A DNA stretch of 5,838 nt from Chloroflexota bacterium. Lineage in GTDB: Bacteria; Chloroflexota; UBA6077. Below the pieces are notes generated by a model that made no database searches, was not told the DNA's origin, and saw only the letters and a program-made list of their open reading frames with translations. The DNA lies in contig JAJYNT010000289.1 in the NCBI GenBank assembly GCA_021786215.1, forward strand, positions 1-5,838. Reading direction: 5' to 3'. Position numbers and translations under genes: made by a program. This document shows positions 1 through 5,838 of this stretch, in pieces. The number at the start of each line of letters is the position of its first letter. The stretch's first letter is position 1.

Positions 1-648
1 CAGCGGAAGGGCGCTGCCTATGCGGATCTTGATCTCCTCGGCCGTCCTGTCGCCGATCAGCAGGTTGAACCGCTTCTTCACGTAGCTGGCGATCATCTCG
101 TCGATCTTGTTTCCCGCGATCCGGATGGAACTGCTTACCACGATGTCGTTCAGCGATATCACCGCGGCCTCGCAGGTGCCGCCACCAATGTCCACTACCA
201 TATTTCCGCTGGGTCCGCCGATGGGAATTCCAGCGCCGATGGCGGCGGCAAGTGGCTCGGCTATAAGATGCGCCACCTTGGCCCCGGCCTGGATGGTGGC
301 GTCCTGGACGGCCCGGCTCTCCACGTTGGTGATGCCCGCCGGTATGCACACCATCACTTCCGGTCGAAAGACCCGGACCCTTCCGCACACCTTGGTGATG
401 AAGTAGCGAAGCATCGCCTCCGTGATCATGTAGTCGGCTATGACGCCATCCCGCATCGGACGGGTCACGATGATGCTGCCCGGTGTTCGTCCCAGCATCT
501 GGCGCGCTTCTTCCCCCACGGCGACCACCCGGTTTTCCGAGGACGAATAGGCCACCACCGAGGGCTCGTTCAGGACGATGCCTCGCCCTTTAACGTACAC
601 CAGCACGTTTGCGGTGCCGAGATCGATACCAATGTGCATGCCTAGCAT
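1..648 (-). CDS. mreB: Rod-shape-determining actin-like protein MreB (N-terminal 216 residues; 3' end outside window)
   Basis: The frame is open from an ATG at 648 to the window edge, giving 216 residues of a protein normally about 330-345 long. Visible actin-fold motifs are phosphate-1 ([17 protein letters not shown], about residues 7-23), [11 protein letters not shown] (63-73), the hinge segment [15 protein letters not shown] (131-145) and phosphate-2 [16 protein letters not shown] (151-166), followed by [16 protein letters not shown] (198-213). MreB polymerises with ATP under the inner membrane and guides elongation-phase wall synthesis. The ATG at 648 is preferred over the in-frame ATG at 639 because a GGAG lies 5 bases before it. 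Odd points are DIGGGTC where the family usually has DIGGGTT, and AGNK (178-181) where it usually has AGDK. Mbl or another MreB paralogue is possible; family membership is near certain. Its position after murA, behind its own promoter, fits a cell-wall gene cluster. Confidence 0.95.
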   Translation of the reverse strand, partial: MLGMHIGIDLGTANVLVYVKGRGIVLNEPSVVAYSSSENRVVAVGEEARQMLGRTPGSIIVTRPMRDGVIADYMITEAMLRYFITKVCGRVRVFRPEVMVCIPAGITNVESRAVQDATIQAGAKVAHLIAEPLAAAIGAGIPIGGPSGNMVVDIGGGTCEAAVISLNDIVVSSSIRIAGNKIDEMIASYVKKRFNLLIGDRTAEEIKIRIGSALPL

Positions 649-653
649 AGTGA

Positions 654-657
654 CTCC
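654..657 (-). promoter_or_regulatory. Ribosome binding site of mreB
   Basis: GGAG on the minus strand, 5 bases before the ATG at 648. It decides between two in-frame ATGs three codons apart, because the second (639) would have a 14-base spacing. Confidence 0.6.
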
Positions 658-754
658 GTGAGCTTGCGGCAGTGAGATGGACGCCGCCTATGATAAGGGT
701 AGCAGGGGGCTTTGTGCTAGCGCGACGGTCAGACGCTCGGAGCGGCCTCTGGCG

Positions 755-763
755 ATTATATCA
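755..763 (-). promoter_or_regulatory. Extended -10 promoter for mreB
   Basis: The minus strand reads TGATATAAT, a perfect TATAAT hexamer (755-760) preceded by the TGn of an extended -10 element. No good -35 hexamer is visible at 16-18 bases upstream, as is common for extended -10 promoters. Transcription would begin near 748, giving a leader of about 100 bases before mreB. The site lies in the only non-coding gap without repeats (649-808). I see no U-tracted hairpin after the murA stop, so read-through from the atp-murA transcript may also supply mreB. Predicted from sequence only. Confidence 0.6.
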
Positions 764-808
764 TAGGAGTCCGGCTGGCACACACCAGGAATTCGGATGG
801 ACGGGTGT

Positions 809-2131
809 CTACCCCCGCTTGATCGAGGCCCCTATTCCGGCCAGGGTCTCCACGATGTCGGCGTAGCCTCGGTTGACGTGCTGGGCATCCTCAACCATGG
901 TGGTGCCCTCGGCTGCCAGGGCAGCGAGGATCACGGCGGCCCCCGACCGTATGTCCAGGGCCCTGACCGCCGTCCCCGTCAGAGGGGTTGGTCCGGTGAT
1001 CTCCGCGGTCTGCCCGGAGACCTGGATGTCGGCGCCCATCTTCCGCAGCTCGTCCGCGTACAGAAGACGGTTCTCGAAAACCCTCTCGTGGATCAGGCTG
1101 GTGCCCGCGGCCTGGGTGAGCAGCGCCCCAAAGGCGGCCTGGAGATCCGTCGGAAAGCCCGGGTAGTGGATAGCCTGGATCTCCACGGGGCTCAGGGGCA
1201 TGGTTCCGTGAACTCGCAGCCAGTTCCCTCCCTCCTCCACCTGGATGCCGGCCTCCAGCAGCTTATAGGTGACCGGGTCCATGTGCTCGGGGATCACTCG
1301 ATCCAACCGCACGTCACCACCGGTTATGGCCGCGGCTATCGCGAAGGTGCCCGCGAACAGCCTGTCGGGGATTACCGAGTAGTCGCATCCGTGGAGTTCG
1401 TCCACTCCCTCCACTTCCAGGCGGGTGCTGCCGATGCCCGAGATCCTGGCTCCCATCTTGACGAGGAAGTTGGCCAGATCCACCACCTCCGGCTCCACGG
1501 AAGCATGCTTGATGACGCTCTTCCCCTTCGCCAGGACGGCGGCCATCAGCAGATTCTCGGTGCCGGTGTGGCTGGGGTAGTCCAGGTAGATTGTGGCCCC
1601 GTGAAGGCCTCCCTGCGCGGTCGAGGCGACGTAGTTGCCGCCGCTTTGCTGGATCCTGGTGCCCATGGCGATGAAGCCGCGTATATCCACGTTGACGGGC
1701 CGTATCCCTATAGCGCATCCGCCGGGGTGGGGGGCCTGGGCCCTGCCCGTTCTCGCCAGCAGCGGTCCCATGACCAGGAAGGAGGCCCTCATGCGGCGCA
1801 TCAGATCCGATGGAGGGCTCCCGGACTCGATTTCCGGGGCCTCGATGGCGAGGGCGCCGTTACCCAGAAACTCAACACGGGCGCCGATTGATTCGAGCAC
1901 CCGTGCCATGGATCTGATATCTTGGATGTTGGGAATGTTCTGGACGACGCACCGTTCTTTGGTCAGAAGACAGGCCGCCATCACCGGGAGGGCTGCGTTC
2001 TTCGCCCCGTCTACCTGAACCGTTCCGCTTACCGGCACCCCCCCCTCGATGATGAACCGCTCGCCGCCTTGGAGTTCGTTGCTTCCCCGACTACGGATCG
2101 GACCAACCAGGGGATCGCCGGCCAGGGTCAT
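809..2131 (-). CDS. murA: UDP-N-acetylglucosamine 1-carboxyvinyltransferase (MurA)
   Basis: MurA transfers enolpyruvate from PEP to UDP-GlcNAc in the cytoplasm, the first committed step of peptidoglycan synthesis. The 440-residue protein covers the whole EPSP-synthase-like fold. Key residues are visible, with the E. coli equivalents in brackets: GAKNAALP with K44/N45 (K22/N23), the active-site loop PGGCAIGIRPV with C139 (C115), YPGFPTD with D329 (D305), R395 (R371) and R421 in NRGY (R397). The loop Cys is the residue alkylated by fosfomycin; the Asp seen in naturally resistant MurA is absent. The N-terminus is about 22-24 residues longer than E. coli MurA, and I see no later in-frame ATG or GTG before the fold begins. 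The ATG overlaps the atpC stop as ATGA, suggesting translational coupling and membership of the atp transcript. A GGAG lies 12 bases upstream, within atpC, which is rather far. Confidence 0.97.
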   Translation of the reverse strand: MTLAGDPLVGPIRSRGSNELQGGERFIIEGGVPVSGTVQVDGAKNAALPVMAACLLTKERCVVQNIPNIQDIRSMARVLESIGARVEFLGNGALAIEAPEIESGSPPSDLMRRMRASFLVMGPLLARTGRAQAPHPGGCAIGIRPVNVDIRGFIAMGTRIQQSGGNYVASTAQGGLHGATIYLDYPSHTGTENLLMAAVLAKGKSVIKHASVEPEVVDLANFLVKMGARISGIGSTRLEVEGVDELHGCDYSVIPDRLFAGTFAIAAAITGGDVRLDRVIPEHMDPVTYKLLEAGIQVEEGGNWLRVHGTMPLSPVEIQAIHYPGFPTDLQAAFGALLTQAAGTSLIHERVFENRLLYADELRKMGADIQVSGQTAEITGPTPLTGTAVRALDIRSGAAVILAALAAEGTTMVEDAQHVNRGYADIVETLAGIGASIKRG

Positions 2132-2559
2132 CTCTGCTGCGTTCTCCTTCTCCGGAGCTCAGCGACTTTCAGCCGGGCCAGCGATCTTCGGAGGGCCGCC
2201 TCGGCCTGTACCGTATCGGTGCCACGACCTCGCCGCGGTTGCTCCGACAGGACCTGCCCCGCACGGCGACGGGCCTCCTCAGCGCGTGTCGCGTCGATCT
2301 CCTCGGCTCGCTCGGCTGCGTCGGTGAGCACCTCGACGCGATCGCTGTTTATCCGGAGGACTCCGCCACTCACGGCCATCACCACCTCGTCCCCGCCCTG
2401 CTTTATTCGCAGGACCCCGGGGGTCAAGGAGGTTAGCAGTGGGGCATGCTTGGGCAGTATGCCTAGAAGGCCCATCGATCCGGGTGCAATCACCATATCG
2501 GCCTCGCCGGTGAACACCACCCGCTCAGCGCTGACTACTTCGACGTCCAGCTTTGCCAT
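2128..2559 (-). CDS. atpC: F1Fo ATP synthase subunit epsilon
   Basis: Epsilon belongs to the central stalk; it links gamma to the c-ring and can inhibit ATP hydrolysis. The 143-residue protein has the usual N-terminal beta-sandwich (about 1-83; MGLLGILPKHAPLLTSL at 29-45 and VSGGVLRI at 63-70 are typical) and a C-terminal helical pair (about 84-137). Helix 1 begins with IDATRA at 88-93, which fits the I(L)DxxRA ATP-binding motif described for Bacillus epsilon. A short Arg/Gly-rich stretch (109-113) separates the helices, and the protein ends in an Arg-rich tail. Its ATG lies 10 bases after the atpD stop, with only a weak purine-rich AGAAGAA in front, so coupling to atpD is likely. Its stop overlaps the murA start. 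Confidence 0.96.
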   Translation of the reverse strand: MAKLDVEVVSAERVVFTGEADMVIAPGSMGLLGILPKHAPLLTSLTPGVLRIKQGGDEVVMAVSGGVLRINSDRVEVLTDAAERAEEIDATRAEEARRRAGQVLSEQPRRGRGTDTVQAEAALRRSLARLKVAELRRRRTQQR

Positions 2560-2569
2560 TTCTTCTGCC

Positions 2570-4038
<1,469 letters not shown>

Positions 4039-4040
<2 letters not shown>

Positions 4041-4151
4041 ACTGAGACAGTGCTCCCGATCCGACCGCGATCTCCGCGATCTCCCTCGTGATGGCCGCCT
4101 GGCGCGCCTTGTTGTACACCAGCGTCAGGGTCGAGATGAGCTCCTTGGCAT
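4039..4151 (-). other. atpG: Out-of-frame 3' end of atpG (gamma C-terminal helix)
   Basis: Restoring one base between 4151 and 4152 lets the gamma frame continue from residue 251 through 37 more codons to a TAG at 4041-4039. The added residues include [20 protein letters not shown] and [15 protein letters not shown], the standard C-terminal helix of gamma that sits inside the alpha3beta3 head. The corrected protein would have 288 residues, a normal length. The expected family motif at the junction is NATDNA. In the sequence as given the bases read GACATGCC where GACAATGCC is expected. The tail is well conserved, so any loss is either a sequence error or very recent. Confidence 0.9.
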
Positions 4152-4904
4152 GTCAGTGGCGTTACGCATGGTGATCATGCGAGCCGACTGCTCGCTGGCT
4201 ATCGTTTCCAGCAGTGCCTGGTAGATCTGGACCTCCACGTATCTCGGGAGCAGTTCCGACAGTATCTCCGCAGGTCCGGGCTCGAAGATATACTCCAGGC
4301 GATGTCCGTCGGACTCGGCCGGAACCACCGGAAGGATCTGAGCCACGGTGACCCGTTGAATCAGGGTGTTCACGAACCGGGGGTACACCACGAAAGCGGC
4401 GTCGATCCGGCCGCCGACGAAGTCATCCATGACGATCGTGGCCGCCGGACGGATGGCCTCGATGGAGGGGTAATCGCCCAGGTTTGTCAAGCTGCCCTGG
4501 AGTCTGACTCCGTGACGCGCCATGTAGTCGTGCCCCCGGCGCCCAACGGTCACCATCTCGACAACCCCCGGACCTCCGGCGTCCAGCATTTCCGCGGTGG
4601 CTCGACGGATCACGTTGCTGTTGAGCGCTCCACAAAGGCCTCGATCGGAGGTAATCACGATCATGCCGGTGCGGTTGCGGGTCGCCCGCTGCTCCAGCAG
4701 GGGATGGAGATTGGCATCGCCTCCCAGCCGCGCAGCCAGGTCCGCGATCATCATTTCGATGTGCTCCGAATACGGCCTCGCAGCCATCACCCGAGCCTGA
4801 GCCCGCCTCATCTTGGAGGCGGCCACCATCTCCATAGCCTTCGTGATCTGCGAAGTATTGCGGACGCTACGAATGCGCCTTCTAATGATGCGAAGACTGG
4901 CCAA
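4125..4904 (-). CDS. atpG: F1Fo ATP synthase subunit gamma, frameshifted near its 3' end
   Basis: Gamma is the rotating shaft that couples proton flow through Fo to the alpha3beta3 catalytic head. As written the frame gives 259 residues, the last 8 (MPRSSSRP) being out of frame. Residues 1-251 are clearly gamma: the N-terminal helix [20 protein letters not shown] (11-30), the Rossmann-like segment with [15 protein letters not shown] (83-97), and [16 protein letters not shown] (236-251). After D251 a single missing base shifts the frame to an early TGA; the true end lies at 4039. The start is a TTG: an in-frame TGA lies two codons upstream, so nothing earlier is possible, and [14 protein letters not shown] matches the family start. 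A GGGAG sits 7 bases ahead. Gamma is needed for a working enzyme and its neighbours are intact, so a sequencing or assembly error is the likeliest cause; a real mutation is not excluded. Confidence 0.93.
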   Translation of the reverse strand: MASLRIIRRRIRSVRNTSQITKAMEMVAASKMRRAQARVMAARPYSEHIEMMIADLAARLGGDANLHPLLEQRATRNRTGMIVITSDRGLCGALNSNVIRRATAEMLDAGGPGVVEMVTVGRRGHDYMARHGVRLQGSLTNLGDYPSIEAIRPAATIVMDDFVGGRIDAAFVVYPRFVNTLIQRVTVAQILPVVPAESDGHRLEYIFEPGPAEILSELLPRYVEVQIYQALLETIASEQSARMITMRNATDMPRSSSRP

Positions 4905-4911
4905 GCCTCAA

Positions 4912-4916
4912 CTCCC
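4912..4916 (-). promoter_or_regulatory. Ribosome binding site of atpG
   Basis: GGGAG on the minus strand, 7 bases before the TTG start at 4904. It lies 2 bases beyond the last heptamer of the array, so the array stops just short of it. Confidence 0.6.
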
Positions 4917-4918
4917 GG

Positions 4919-5091
4919 CGAATAGCGAATGGCATCGGAGCGAATAGCGAATGGCGAATAGCGAATGGCATCGGAGCGAATAGCGAATGGCGAATAGCGA
5001 ATGATCAGAGTTCGCCAACCTATTCTCTCTATTCCCTATTCCCTACTCCCTATCTCCTACTCCCTATTCGCTATTCGCTATTCGCTATTCG
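4919..5091 (-). repeat. Inverted heptamer-repeat array filling the atpA-atpG spacer
   Basis: Plus-strand left arm (4919-5004): alternating CGAATAG and CGAATGG units, twice interrupted by the octamer CATCGGAG (4933-4940, 4969-4976), which gives a 36-base higher-order unit (four heptamers plus the octamer). The last unit is CGAATGA. Right arm (5029-5091): nine heptamers in unbroken register, namely CTATTCC twice, CTACTCC, CTATCTC, CTACTCC, then CTATTCG four times; a stray CTATTCT lies at 5020-5026. CTATTCG is the exact reverse complement of CGAATAG, so the arms can form a long imperfect hairpin. In mRNA sense the array begins flush with the atpA stop TAG, itself the end of one more unit, and ends 2 bases before the atpG ribosome binding site. 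It resembles the short tandem heptamer repeats known from cyanobacteria. No protein is plausible here. Confidence 0.92.
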
Positions 5092-5838
5092 CTAATACGT
5101 CGTCGTCCTCTTGAACTCTTCCAGCGCCGCCCGCAGGGCCTGGATCGTCTCGTCCTTCAGCACCTTGTCCTTCGCGATGGTCTCCCCCACCTCGGGGTGG
5201 CTGGAGTCCATGAAGCGATTGAAGGCAACCTCGAAGGGGCGAATCTTCTCCAGCGGCACGTCGTCCATGAAGCCGTTGGTCACAGCGAAGATGATCATCA
5301 CCTGCTTCTCCAACGGCACCGGCTCGTACTGCGGCTGCTTCAGCACCTCGGTGACCCGCTGGCCGCGGTCGATCTGCGCCTTGGTGACCTTGTCCAGGTC
5401 GGTTCCGAACTGGGCGAAGGCAGCCACCTCGCGGTACTGGACCATGTCCAGCTTCAGCCGGCCGGCCACCTGCTTCATCGCCTTGGTCTGCGCCGCGCCA
5501 CCCACCCGGGACACCGAAATACCGACGTTCAGTGCCGGCCGCACCCCAGCGTAGAACAGGTCGGGCTCCAGGTAGATCTGTCCGTCGGTGATGGAGATCA
5601 CGTTGGTTGGGATGTACGCCGAAACGTCGTTCGCCTGGGTCTCGATGATCGGCAGCGCGGTCAGGGAGCCCTTACCGTGCTCCTTGTTCAGCTTGACGGC
5701 CCGCTCCAGCAAGCGGGAGTGCAGGTAGAAGACGTCGCCAGGATACGCCTCACGACCGGGGGGCCGGCGCAGCAGTAGTGAGATCTGGCGATAGGCCCAC
5801 GCGTGCTTCGACAGGTCGTCGTAGATGACCAGGGCATC
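5092..5838 (-). CDS. atpA: F1Fo ATP synthase subunit alpha (C-terminal 248 residues; 5' end outside window)
   Basis: Alpha alternates with beta in the F1 head, carries the non-catalytic nucleotide sites and supplies an arginine to the catalytic ones. The fragment is about half of a typical 500-510 residue protein. It opens in the Walker B region ([13 protein letters not shown], fragment residues 1-13) and continues with [20 protein letters not shown] (25-44), [19 protein letters not shown] (57-75) and [16 protein letters not shown], whose Arg at fragment residue 111 is the catalytic arginine finger. The C-terminal helical domain follows and ends in RTTTY. The frame is open to the window edge; the TTG at 5712 is an internal leucine, not a start. 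The stop TAG (5094-5092) is also the last three bases of a heptamer repeat unit, so the repeat array joins the gene without a gap. Confidence 0.97.
   Translation of the reverse strand, partial: DALVIYDDLSKHAWAYRQISLLLRRPPGREAYPGDVFYLHSRLLERAVKLNKEHGKGSLTALPIIETQANDVSAYIPTNVISITDGQIYLEPDLFYAGVRPALNVGISVSRVGGAAQTKAMKQVAGRLKLDMVQYREVAAFAQFGTDLDKVTKAQIDRGQRVTEVLKQPQYEPVPLEKQVMIIFAVTNGFMDDVPLEKIRPFEVAFNRFMDSSHPEVGETIAKDKVLKDETIQALRAALEEFKRTTTY

Noticed and set aside
107..645. Plus-strand open frames over 1-645
   Set aside because: The minus strand encodes MreB with all its motifs through this stretch; the plus-strand frames are shadows.
690..695. Second -10-like hexamer TATCAT (minus strand) upstream of mreB
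   Set aside because: No extended -10 TG and no convincing -35; the TATAAT at 755-760 is much better.
775..788. Small inverted repeat CTGG-N6-CCAG at the -35 position of the mreB promoter as an operator
   Set aside because: Only four base pairs per arm; expected by chance in GC-rich sequence.
797..1891. Long plus-strand open frame (364 codons) opposite murA
   Set aside because: It is an antisense shadow of a clearly recognisable MurA; its translation is low-complexity, rich in Gly, His and Arg, and resembles no family I know.
4919..5091. CRISPR array
   Set aside because: Units are 7 bases, adjacent, degenerate and inverted, with no unique spacers of 25-40 bases and no cas genes.

Overview
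The window is a compact bacterial chromosomal stretch in which every gene reads on the minus strand. In transcription order (right to left) it holds the end of atpA, then atpG, atpD, atpC and murA, and after a 160-base gap the start of mreB. By eye the sequence is around 60% GC and densely coded. Two ATP synthase genes use TTG starts. An F1 operon running into murA with mreB/mbl close by is a gene order known from Gram-positive lineages and their relatives (Terrabacteria). A Chloroflexota-like organism is my best guess, but it rests on general resemblance and is tentative.

Right half (2128-5838): the F1 part of the F1Fo ATP synthase operon in the usual order alpha, gamma, beta, epsilon. The delta and Fo genes would lie beyond the right edge. 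atpA is cut by the window edge. atpD and atpC look intact. atpG has lost one base near its 3' end: the gamma reading frame derails after residue 251, while the remaining 37 codons of a normal gamma C-terminus are still present in the neighbouring frame. This is either a sequencing error or a recent real mutation.

The two spacers that flank atpG are the most unusual part. Each is built almost entirely of inverted arrays of degenerate 7-base repeats. One uses CGAATAG/CGAATGG facing CTATTCG/CTATTCC, the other GGGTGTT facing AACACCC. Each array begins at the stop codon of the gene before it and ends just before the ribosome binding site of the gene after it. In the mRNA both would fold into hairpins. 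The gene between them encodes the one-copy gamma subunit, flanked by the genes for the three-copy alpha and beta subunits.

Left half (1-2131): murA, the first committed enzyme of peptidoglycan synthesis, overlaps the atpC stop codon in an ATGA junction and so appears to be the last gene of the ATP synthase transcript. The 160-base gap after it carries a good extended -10 promoter and a Shine-Dalgarno site for mreB, the actin-like cell-shape protein, whose 3' end lies outside the window. The cluster thus places energy supply, wall-precursor synthesis and wall-growth patterning next to each other. No RNA genes, CRISPR arrays, insertion sequences or clear intrinsic terminators were seen.
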